DNA of 64,000 nt from the NCBI RefSeq assembly GCF_000725485.1, contig NZ_KL647031.1, positions 62,001-126,000 on the forward strand, read 5' to 3'. This document shows, piece by piece, positions 50,615 through 57,854 of the stretch. Below the pieces are notes generated by a model. It was not told where the DNA came from, ran no database searches, and saw nothing but the letters and a program-made list of their open reading frames with translations. Made by a program: the position numbers and the translations under genes. Every line of letters starts with the position of its first letter. The first letter of the stretch is position 1. The DNA comes from Nonomuraea candida (lineage in GTDB: Bacteria > Actinomycetota > Actinomycetes > Streptosporangiales > Streptosporangiaceae).

Positions 50615-52339
50615 TCACCTCAAAGGTCGCCCCTCCCGATTGCGCCGTTGGTCGAGATGCCGGTAAGCGAGGTCGATGCGCGCCTTGTGACGGGCCGCGC
50701 CGTGCGCCGGCAGGCTCCACTCGCCGTCCACCTCCACCAGCCGCACCCCGGGCGACTCCAGCCACCGCAGGATGCACTCGGTCTCCTCGGCGCTGGCGGC
50801 GTGCACCGGCCCGGGACCGGGCAGCACGACCTCGGCCGTGGCCGTCAGGGAGGCGACGAAAGGGGAGGGATGGGTGCCCTTCTCCATGACCCCGGCGGCG
50901 GCCAGCCGGCCGTAGCGGACGACGTGGATGTCCCAGCCGCCCCCGAACGCCGGGCTGGCGGCCACGAGCTGCGGGATGCGGGTGATGGCCGACAGGCGCT
51001 GCATGCGGGCCGCCGCCCGGACGAACGCGGCCAGCCGGTCACGGTCGACCGAGGCCTCCTCGTAGCGCTGCTCGACCGAGAGCCGCTCCATGTGGGCCGA
51101 GACGGCGGTGAAGACGGTGGAGGCGTCGAGGGTCATGGCGCGGCGCGCGTTCTCGACGTGGACGGCGTATTCCTCGGGGCTCTCCCGGCCCTCGCACGGC
51201 GCGCCGCAGCGGCCCATCTCGTGCAGCGCGCAGGCCGCCCGCCGGGTGCGCAGCGTCACCGGCTGGGTGCACTGGCGCAGCGGGATCGCCTCGTGGAGCG
51301 CGATGCGGGCGTCGTCGGCCGCGCGGGCGCTGGTGAAGGGGCCGAGGTAGGTGGCGCCGTCGTCCTTGAGGTCGCGCACGATCGACAGCCGCGGGAACAC
51401 CTCGGTCGTGAGCTTGAGCCACACGACCTTCTCGGGGAAGCGGGAGCGGCGGTTGTAGCGCGGCTTGGCCCCGCCGATCAGCCGCAGCTCCCTCACCTCG
51501 GCCTCCAGCGCGGTCGAGCAGACGATGTGGCGCACCCGCTCGGCGATGCCGATCATCTCGCGGATGCGCGGGCGGGTCTCGCCGGCGGTGAAGTAGGAGC
51601 GCACGCGGTTGCGCAGATTGGTGCTCTTGCCGATGTAGAGGACCTCGCCGCGCTCGTCCTCGAAGAAGTAGACGCCCGGCGCGTGCGGCACGGACTCGGC
51701 GAGGTGGCGCTTGCGCTGCTGCTCGGGCGTGGGGGCCCGGACGAACGACTTGAGCTCCTCCAGCGTGTGGACCTGGAAGGAGCCGGCCCGCTCGATCAGC
51801 CCGTGCAGCACGTCGACCGTCGCCCTGGCGTCCTGCAGCGCGCGGTGGCACGGCTCGACGGGGCTGCGGAAGAACCTGGCCAGCGTGCCCAGCTTGGCGT
51901 TGGGGATCTCGTCGCGGGTCAGCACCCGCCTGGCCAGGTCGACGGTGTCGACCACCGGGTTGGCCGGCGGGGGATAGCCGAGCGCGGCGCAGGCGGCCTT
52001 GACGAAACGGGTGTCGAAACCGGCGTTGTGGGCCACCAGCGTGGCGCCGCGGATGAACTCCAGGAAGCTCGGCAGCACCGCCTCGATCTTCGGGGCCGCC
52101 ATGACCATGGCGTCGGTGATGCCGGTCAGCACCGAGATGAACGGCGGTATCGGCCCCCCGGGATCGACCAGCGTGGAGAACTCGCCGAGCACCTCGCCCG
52201 CCCGCACCTTGACCGCGCCGATCTCGGTGATGGAGTCCTCGGCGGGCGAGCCGCCGGTCGTCTCGAGGTCGAACACGACGAACGTGACGTCGCTCAGCGG
52301 GGTGCCGAGCTCGTCGAGAGTGCCTTGAACCGGGTCCAC
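50615..52339 (-). CDS. DnaQ-like 3'-5' exonuclease fused to UvrC-like GIY-YIG nuclease
   Basis: The 574-residue fusion has an N-terminal DEDDh exonuclease (residues about 15-185; Asp24 and Glu26 in VFDLETTG, VAHNAGFDTRFV, and HRALQDARATVD). A UvrC-type GIY-YIG domain follows (about 215-300; PGVYFFEDERGEVLYIGKSTNLRNRVRSYF). The region after it resembles UvrC (EAEVRELRLIGGAKPRYNRR) with a Cys cluster (RRAACALHEMGRCGAPCEG) and a UVR-like helix. The arrangement matches the actinobacterial fusion represented by Mycobacterium Rv2191, of unsettled DNA-repair role. The GTG at 52339 is chosen because TATGGT lies just upstream as a -10, suggesting a leaderless message. Confidence 0.9.
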   Translation of the reverse strand: MDPVQGTLDELGTPLSDVTFVVFDLETTGGSPAEDSITEIGAVKVRAGEVLGEFSTLVDPGGPIPPFISVLTGITDAMVMAAPKIEAVLPSFLEFIRGATLVAHNAGFDTRFVKAACAALGYPPPANPVVDTVDLARRVLTRDEIPNAKLGTLARFFRSPVEPCHRALQDARATVDVLHGLIERAGSFQVHTLEELKSFVRAPTPEQQRKRHLAESVPHAPGVYFFEDERGEVLYIGKSTNLRNRVRSYFTAGETRPRIREMIGIAERVRHIVCSTALEAEVRELRLIGGAKPRYNRRSRFPEKVVWLKLTTEVFPRLSIVRDLKDDGATYLGPFTSARAADDARIALHEAIPLRQCTQPVTLRTRRAACALHEMGRCGAPCEGRESPEEYAVHVENARRAMTLDASTVFTAVSAHMERLSVEQRYEEASVDRDRLAAFVRAAARMQRLSAITRIPQLVAASPAFGGGWDIHVVRYGRLAAAGVMEKGTHPSPFVASLTATAEVVLPGPGPVHAASAEETECILRWLESPGVRLVEVDGEWSLPAHGAARHKARIDLAYRHLDQRRNREGRPLR

Positions 52340-52509
52340 GTTCCAAGACCATAGAGAACCGGACCGACAGGAATGATTTTCCCGTGGCTCGCGAGGGCCG
52401 GGTGTGATTCGTCCCGGACCGGCATCGCGGCACCCTATGGTCCGCATTCGCGGCTTTTCTGACGTCCTTGGGTGAGCACCCCTCTTGATCCTTAGTTACC
52501 CTTCCCTTT

Positions 52510-54009
52510 ATGTCCGCGGGAAGACTTGCCGGCCGCTACTCCCTGCTGCGCCCTCTGGGCGCGGGCGGCATGGGGAAAGTGTGGCTGGCCAGGGACGAGA
52601 TGCTTGACCGCGACGTCGCGGTCAAGGAGCTCACGCTGCCCGAAGGCATGTCGCCCAAGGAGCGGGCCGACTCGGTGACCAGGGCCGTGCGCGAGGCGCA
52701 GGCCACCGCGCGGCTGCGCCACCCCGGCATCGTGGCGCTCCACGACGTCGTGGTCGAGCAGGAGCGGCCGTGGCTGGTCATGGAGCTGCTGCGGGGCCGC
52801 ACACTGGCCGAGACCGTACGCGACCACGGCCCCATGCCGCCCGAGCACGCCGCCAGGATCGGCGCCGACGTGCTCGACGCGCTGACCGTCGCCCACTCCC
52901 AGGGCCTGCAGCACCGCGACGTCAAGCCGGGCAACGTGTTCCTCACCGAGACCGGGCGGGTGGTGCTGACCGACTTCGGCATCGCCAGGCAGGAGGGCCA
53001 GGCCACGCTCACCGAGCAGGGCCTGATGATCGGCTCCCCCGGGTTCATCGCCCCCGAGCGGCTGGAGGGCGAGCCCGGCGGCCCCGCCAGCGACCTGTGG
53101 TCCCTCGGCGCCACCCTCTACGTCGCGCTGACCGGCGCGCCGGCCTACGACGGGCCGGCGGCCCAGCGCGTGCGCGACACGCTGACGCGGCCCGTGCCCG
53201 TGGCGCCGCCCCCGCTCGGGCCGCTGCTGGCCGCCCTGATGGCCCGCCACCCCGCCGCCCGTCCCGACCCGCGCGTGGCCGCGGAGGTGCTGCGGCAGGT
53301 CGCCGCGGGCAACCCGGCCCCGCAACTGCCGGTCGGCGCCGACCTGACCGCGCCGCGCAGGACCGGGCGGCGCAGCCGGGCCGCGCGGTGGATCGCCGCC
53401 GGGGCGGTGGCGCTGCTCGGGATGGGCACGACCGGGTTCGTGCTGCTGGGCGGCTGGGGCGGGACCCCGCAGGCGTTCACCGTGCCGATGGACGTGTGCA
53501 CGCTGCTCGGGCAGGAGGAGGTGGGCGGGCTGCTGCGCACCCAGAGCCCGCCGAAGGGGCAGCCGGGCTCCGACGACGTCGGCCCGAAGTGCGGCTGGCC
53601 CGTCCCCAAGACGGGCGTGGGCCTTCAGGTGCAGAAGGACTCCGACACCGTCGACCCGTGGTCGATGACCGAGACCACCGCCCGCAGGCTCTTCGACAAC
53701 CAGCAGCGCTACTGGGCCAAGTACGACACCGTGGACTGGACCTGGCCCGAGATCGGCGCCAAGGACGCCACCCGCGCCACGCGCACCCCCGTCCACCGGA
53801 TCACCGGCGTCGGCGAGGAGGCGTTCGGCTTCGAGCTGAAGGGGCCGACGGGGCGCGTGCACTCCGCCCACATCTACTACCGGCTGGCCAACCTGGTGGT
53901 GAGCGTCGAATACACCACGCTCACCGACCGGCCGACCGACGAGGACATCAAGCGCTCGGCCCTGACGGCCGCGCAGGCGAGCGAACGGGCGTTGCGCGAT
54001 GCCGCATGA
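52510..54009 (+). CDS. transmembrane Ser/Thr protein kinase with DUF3558-like outer domain
   Basis: The 499-residue protein has a Hanks-type kinase domain (residues about 8-265): glycine loop LGAGGMGKVW, Lys in VAVKEL, HRD at 135-137 in LQHRDVKPGN, DFG in LTDFGIAR, and APERLEG. A basic linker and one transmembrane helix follow (about 292-315), then an outer domain of about 180 residues. The outer domain has a C-x-L-L-G start (MDVCTLLG) and a C-G-W segment, resembling DUF3558-type lipoprotein folds rather than PASTA repeats. It probably senses an envelope signal. The stop overlaps the start of the next kinase by 11 bp. Confidence 0.9.
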   Translation: MSAGRLAGRYSLLRPLGAGGMGKVWLARDEMLDRDVAVKELTLPEGMSPKERADSVTRAVREAQATARLRHPGIVALHDVVVEQERPWLVMELLRGRTLAETVRDHGPMPPEHAARIGADVLDALTVAHSQGLQHRDVKPGNVFLTETGRVVLTDFGIARQEGQATLTEQGLMIGSPGFIAPERLEGEPGGPASDLWSLGATLYVALTGAPAYDGPAAQRVRDTLTRPVPVAPPPLGPLLAALMARHPAARPDPRVAAEVLRQVAAGNPAPQLPVGADLTAPRRTGRRSRAARWIAAGAVALLGMGTTGFVLLGGWGGTPQAFTVPMDVCTLLGQEEVGGLLRTQSPPKGQPGSDDVGPKCGWPVPKTGVGLQVQKDSDTVDPWSMTETTARRLFDNQQRYWAKYDTVDWTWPEIGAKDATRATRTPVHRITGVGEEAFGFELKGPTGRVHSAHIYYRLANLVVSVEYTTLTDRPTDEDIKRSALTAAQASERALRDAA

Positions 54010-55483
54010 CCTCTACCTGCTGGCCGGCCGCTACCGGCTGATCGAGCGGCTCGGACAGGGCGGCGCGGGCACGGTGTGGCGGGCCATCGACGAGATGCTC
54101 GACCGGCAGGTCGCGGTCAAGCAAGTACGCGTCCCCGAGGGGCTGGGCCCGGCCGAGCGGGCGGCGTTCACCGACCGGGCCATCCACGAGGCCAGGTCCG
54201 CCGGCCGGCTGCGCGACCCGGCCATCGTCCTCGTGCACGACGTCGTCCTCGAAGGCGACCAGCCGTGGATCGTGATGGACCTGACCACCGGCCGCTCGCT
54301 GGACAAGGTGATCAAGGAGCAGGGGCCGCTGCCACCGGGCTTCGTCGCCGCGGTCGGGCTGCGCGTGCTGACCGCGCTGGAGGTCGCCCACGCGCACGGC
54401 ATCCTGCACCAGGACGTCAAACCCGCCAACATCCTGCTGGAGGCCGACGGCTCGGCGATGCTCACCGACTTCGGCATCGCCGCGCCGATCGGCGGGCGGG
54501 GCGACATGTACGGCAGCGCCGGCTCGCCCGGCTACATGGCCCCCGAGCGGCTCAACGAGCAGCCCTCGGGCCCGGCCTCCGACCTGTGGTCCCTCGGCGC
54601 GAGCCTCTACACCGCCGTGCAGGGCCGCGCGCCGTTCGAACGCGACCTGCCCGCCGCGGTCGCCGCCGCGGTGCTGCTGCACGAGCCGCCCTTCCCCGCC
54701 CGGGCCGGCCGCGACCTGGGCGGCCTGCTCATGGCCATGCTCGCCAAGGACCCCGCGGCCCGTCCCACGGCGGCCCAGGTCCGCCGGACGCTGAGCGGGC
54801 TGGCCGCCCCCGGTGCGCTCGCCGACGTCGCCTCCGGCGCGGTCCCCGGCCACCCGGGGGCGGGCCGGCGCCGCCGGTGGCTGCTGCCGGCCGTGCTCGC
54901 CGCCGTCGTGGCGCTGGGCGCGGGCGGCTGGTACGCCGTCACCGCCCTGACCGGCGACGACGCCGGCACCGGCGCATACGCCAAGGCGCCCGACCCGTGC
55001 ACGCTCCTCACCGACGCCCAGGCCGCCGAGCTGATGAAGGGCGCCCCCGAGCGCTCCGTCACCAGGCCGGGCGAGTGCCAGTGGCTCATCAGGGCGGGCG
55101 GGACCGAACGCGGCCGCCGCCTGCTCGTGCGCGCCTGGATCGAGCGGCCCGCCGGCGGCCTCGACGGGCCCCAGGTGGCGCAGCGCCGCTTCGCCAGCGA
55201 GAGGAGCACGCGCGCCGCGGCCGAGGGCACGAGCGGGCGCTCGGCGTACGGCGGGGTGTCCGAGGTTCCCGGGGTGGGGGAGGCGGCCATCGTGCAGAAC
55301 GGGTTCAGGTTCTACATGAGCTCCACGGAGAGCGGCACCTCGAACAGCCGGTTGCTCTTCCGTACGAGCAACCTGCTGGGCGAGGTGGTCTGGCACCGTG
55401 AGGAGGTGCCGGCCGAGACGCCGGCCGACGAGAAGACCGCCGTCTCCGCCGCCCGCCTGGTCTCCGCGGCGCTGTCGCGATGA
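53999..55483 (+). CDS. transmembrane Ser/Thr kinase with HQD catalytic loop
   Basis: The 494-residue paralogue of the preceding kinase has glycine loop LGQGGAGTVW, Lys in VAVKQVRVPEG, catalytic loop His137-Gln138-Asp139 (LHQDVKPAN), DFG in LTDFGIAA, and APERLNEQ. Gln in place of Arg makes it a non-RD kinase, so activation-loop control may differ; the catalytic Asp is kept. A helix (about residues 290-312) leads to an outer domain with C-T-L-L and C-Q-W segments, similar to that of its partner. Overlap of 11 bp with the first kinase gene indicates coupled translation. The last codons are part of a 30-bp tandem array. Confidence 0.9.
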   Translation: MPHDLYLLAGRYRLIERLGQGGAGTVWRAIDEMLDRQVAVKQVRVPEGLGPAERAAFTDRAIHEARSAGRLRDPAIVLVHDVVLEGDQPWIVMDLTTGRSLDKVIKEQGPLPPGFVAAVGLRVLTALEVAHAHGILHQDVKPANILLEADGSAMLTDFGIAAPIGGRGDMYGSAGSPGYMAPERLNEQPSGPASDLWSLGASLYTAVQGRAPFERDLPAAVAAAVLLHEPPFPARAGRDLGGLLMAMLAKDPAARPTAAQVRRTLSGLAAPGALADVASGAVPGHPGAGRRRRWLLPAVLAAVVALGAGGWYAVTALTGDDAGTGAYAKAPDPCTLLTDAQAAELMKGAPERSVTRPGECQWLIRAGGTERGRRLLVRAWIERPAGGLDGPQVAQRRFASERSTRAAAEGTSGRSAYGGVSEVPGVGEAAIVQNGFRFYMSSTESGTSNSRLLFRTSNLLGEVVWHREEVPAETPADEKTAVSAARLVSAALSR

Positions 55484-55570
55484 GGCCGCCGGAGCGGGGC
55501 GCCGTCGTGATGAGGCCGTCGGTACGAGGCGCCGTCGTGATGAGGCCGTCGGTACGAGGCGCCGTCGCAC
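55481..55570. repeat. 30-bp tandem array at the second kinase stop codon
   Basis: Units 55481-55510, 55511-55540 and 55541-55570 each begin with TGA; the first TGA is the kinase stop. Units two and three are nearly identical. The coding bases before the stop (about 55463-55480) resemble the end of a unit, so the array reaches into the gene. Confidence 0.88.
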
Positions 55571-55644
55571 GCGGTGCCGCAAGCACCTTGCGAGGGGTGT
55601 GACTACCATGTCTCCCCGCAAGTCAGGCAACCCCAGGAGTCCCC

Positions 55645-57441
55645 GTGAATCCCGGTAGCGAGTTCGAGCCGCCGACCACCCCTCCCCAGGTGCCGGACGG
55701 GCGGTTCGAGCCACCGAGCGTGCCTCCTCCCATGCCTTCCGCCCCCTCCGGGGCGCCGGCCCCGCCACCCGGCCCCTACGGCCCGCCCGGCCCGTTCCCG
55801 CCGCACGCGGCCCCAGGCCCCTCGACCCCCTCAGGACCGCAGCCACCCGGCCCTTGGGGCCCGTCCGGACCGCGGCCGCCTTCCGGCCCTCCCGCCCCCT
55901 GGGGTCACTCCGGACCGCAGGGGCCTTCGGGGCCTGCTGGGCAGCAGGGGCCTCCCGGGGGGCCCGGAGCGTCGCCGGCGATGCCTTCGACCATGCCGCC
56001 CATGCCGCGGCCCCCGTCGCCGAAGCGGCCGGCGTGGCTGATGCCCACGCTGGCCGCGGCGCTCGTGGTGCTGGTGGCCGCGGCCGGCGTGGGGGCGTAC
56101 TTCGTCTATGGCAGGGGCGCCGGGACCGGCACGACCCCGGTGGCCGGCCCGTCGTCGTCGCCGCCCGCCCAGCGGTCCGCGGCCGACGCGGCGGCCCCCG
56201 ACGTGTGCGGCATGCTGCCCGCGGCCGAGGTCGACCGGCTGGTCCCCGACGCGACGATCGCCAGGTCCGCCAGGAACGGCGACTACACGATCGACTTCCG
56301 CTGCAACTGGATCAACCAGCGCATCTCGTACGGCGACTTCTGGCGCAGCAGGGAGATCGACGTCAAGGTCGCGCAGCACCGGGGCGAGGGCGCCAAGACG
56401 GGCCGGGCGGTGGCCCAGAACGCGTACGAGCTGGACTATCGCCACGGCAAGTACCGCGAGACCGCCAAGCCGTCGCTCGACCCCGGCGAGAAGGAGTATC
56501 TCTCCCCGGTCAAGGACCTGCCCGGCGTCGGTGACAGCGCGTTCGCCCAGTACACCTGGCGTCGCGACGACAAGCTCCTCTGGTACGCCTTCGGCACGGC
56601 CCGGGCCCGCGTCGGCGACATGACCATCGAGGTGAGGTACCAGGCGGGCCAGCAGCGCAAGGACGCCCAGATCCTGACGAACGAGAGCGCCCAGGCGATC
56701 ACGGAGGAGAACGCCATCCGCGAGGTGAGCGGCCTGATCGGGCACGTCGCCAAGGGCGTGGCGGCCTGGCAGGCGCAGCACCCGGACGTGCTGGCCAAGG
56801 TGGAGCCATCGGCGGCGGCCACCGTCTCGCCCAGCCCCCGCGCGACCCCCTCGCCCACGGTGCTGGCCTCCTTCCCCGCCGACTGCGCGGCCGTGACGGA
56901 GACGGCCACGCGGCTGGTGCCCGAGCCGGTCACCCGGGCGCGCGGCACCACCGTGGGCGCCGACAGCCAGACCGAGTGCCGCTGGCTCAACAGGGAGCTG
57001 CCGGGCGGCGAGGGCATCACGAAGATCCGCAGCGCGCTGATCACGGTGCACCGGTTCACGAACCGGGCGGGGGCCGTGGACGAGCCCGCGGCCAAGGCCT
57101 TCTACGCGACCGGGTACGGCCGGGCCAGGAACACGGCCGAATCCTCCATCGGCGGCGTCACCTGGGGCAAGCTGACCCGGACCGAGGGGCTGGGCGACGA
57201 GGCGTACCGGCAGTACGTCAAGAGCAGGAGCGGCGAGGTCTCCGCGGGCAGCGGCTCCGTGATCATTCGTACGGGGGCGGTGGTCGTCGAGGTCGACTAC
57301 TCCGGCCACCAGCGGCCGGCGGCCGAGGCGACCGACTCGCCCAAGGTGGTGCTCATACCGGAGAAGGAAGCGATGGACGGAGCGCTCACCCTGGCCAAGG
57401 CGTACCTGGCGGCGCTGGGCGGGCAGCCGGCGGGCGGCTGA
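55645..57441 (+). CDS. Pro-rich membrane protein with two DUF3558-like outer domains, kinase-less partner
   Basis: The 598-residue protein has a Pro/Gly-rich cytosolic part (residues 1-125), one transmembrane helix (about 130-152), a Thr/Ser/Pro linker, and two related outer domains. The first opens with PDVCGMLPAAEVDRLVPDATI and has R-C-N-W; the second opens with ADCAAVTETATRLVPE and has E-C-R-W. The same C...C-x-W pattern ends both preceding kinases, so it looks like a kinase-less relative that may bind the same ligand. The GTG at 55645 has AGGAG 6 nt upstream. A hairpin terminator follows at 57455-57488. The exact family is by eye only. Confidence 0.75.
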   Translation: MNPGSEFEPPTTPPQVPDGRFEPPSVPPPMPSAPSGAPAPPPGPYGPPGPFPPHAAPGPSTPSGPQPPGPWGPSGPRPPSGPPAPWGHSGPQGPSGPAGQQGPPGGPGASPAMPSTMPPMPRPPSPKRPAWLMPTLAAALVVLVAAAGVGAYFVYGRGAGTGTTPVAGPSSSPPAQRSAADAAAPDVCGMLPAAEVDRLVPDATIARSARNGDYTIDFRCNWINQRISYGDFWRSREIDVKVAQHRGEGAKTGRAVAQNAYELDYRHGKYRETAKPSLDPGEKEYLSPVKDLPGVGDSAFAQYTWRRDDKLLWYAFGTARARVGDMTIEVRYQAGQQRKDAQILTNESAQAITEENAIREVSGLIGHVAKGVAAWQAQHPDVLAKVEPSAAATVSPSPRATPSPTVLASFPADCAAVTETATRLVPEPVTRARGTTVGADSQTECRWLNRELPGGEGITKIRSALITVHRFTNRAGAVDEPAAKAFYATGYGRARNTAESSIGGVTWGKLTRTEGLGDEAYRQYVKSRSGEVSAGSGSVIIRTGAVVVEVDYSGHQRPAAEATDSPKVVLIPEKEAMDGALTLAKAYLAALGGQPAGG

Positions 57442-57454
57442 GACGTGCCTCTTC

Positions 57455-57488
57455 GGCGGGGCGGCGCCAGGACGGGCCGCCCCGCCTT
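57455..57488 (+). terminator. terminator after the kinase-less partner gene
   Basis: Perfect 11-bp arms (57455-57465 and 57476-57486) with a 10-nt loop and a short TTCG tail, 13 bp past the stop. Confidence 0.75.
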
Positions 57489-57660
57489 CGCATGTCCACC
57501 GGCCGCTGACTTTCGCGGCTTCATGAACGGTTAAAGAAGCTGCAACCCGGTTGCAAGCGGGACAAATAACGTTATGTCTGCAAGCACCTGAGCCGCGCGA
57601 TCATGTTTGTCCAGTACAGGGGCATGGGCAAACCGTGGGGGATCACGCGGCTCATTGCTT
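57489..57660. other. AT-richer gap between convergent genes with a LacI-like palindrome
   Basis: The gap between the two convergent genes is 366 bp in all; its right part is the ydbT repeat array. The left part is less GC-rich than its surroundings (57515-57620). It contains TGCAACC-C-GGTTGCA (57541-57555), a perfect 15-bp dyad resembling LacI-family operators, and ATAACGTTAT (57566-57575), a perfect 10-bp palindrome. No gene starts downstream on either strand, so it may be a relic promoter or a small RNA locus. Confidence 0.4.
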
Positions 57661-57854
57661 TTCCCGGGCCAGGACCGCGCCGACGGGGTTCCCTGGCCAG
57701 GACCGCGCCGACGGGGTTCCCTGGCCGGGATCCGATTGACGGGGTTGTCCGGGCCAGGATCGGATCGATGAGGTTTCCGGTCAGGGACGGGCCGAGGGGG
57801 TTTCCCGTCAGGGACGGGTCGAGGGGGCTTCCCGGGTCAGGAACGGGTCGAGGA
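57661..57854. repeat. 27-29-bp tandem array, seven units, at the ydbT-like 3' end
   Basis: Units lie at 57661-57688, 57689-57716, 57717-57744, 57745-57773, 57774-57800, 57801-57827 and 57828-57854. The last is coding and the sixth contains the gene's TGA (57808-57810). The three outer units are 28 bp and alike; the inner three are 27 bp and alike, with a 29-bp unit between. The array thus covers the last 15 codons and about 150 bp beyond. Confidence 0.88.

Noticed and set aside
57551..57739. Short plus-strand frame in the gap before the ydbT array
   Set aside because: It reads through the tandem repeat units and has no credible start or composition.
57661..57854. Tandem arrays considered as CRISPR
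   Set aside because: Units are contiguous with no unique spacers, they extend into coding sequence, and no cas gene is present. The same applies to the arrays at 25876, 55481, 31500, 15666 and 50152.
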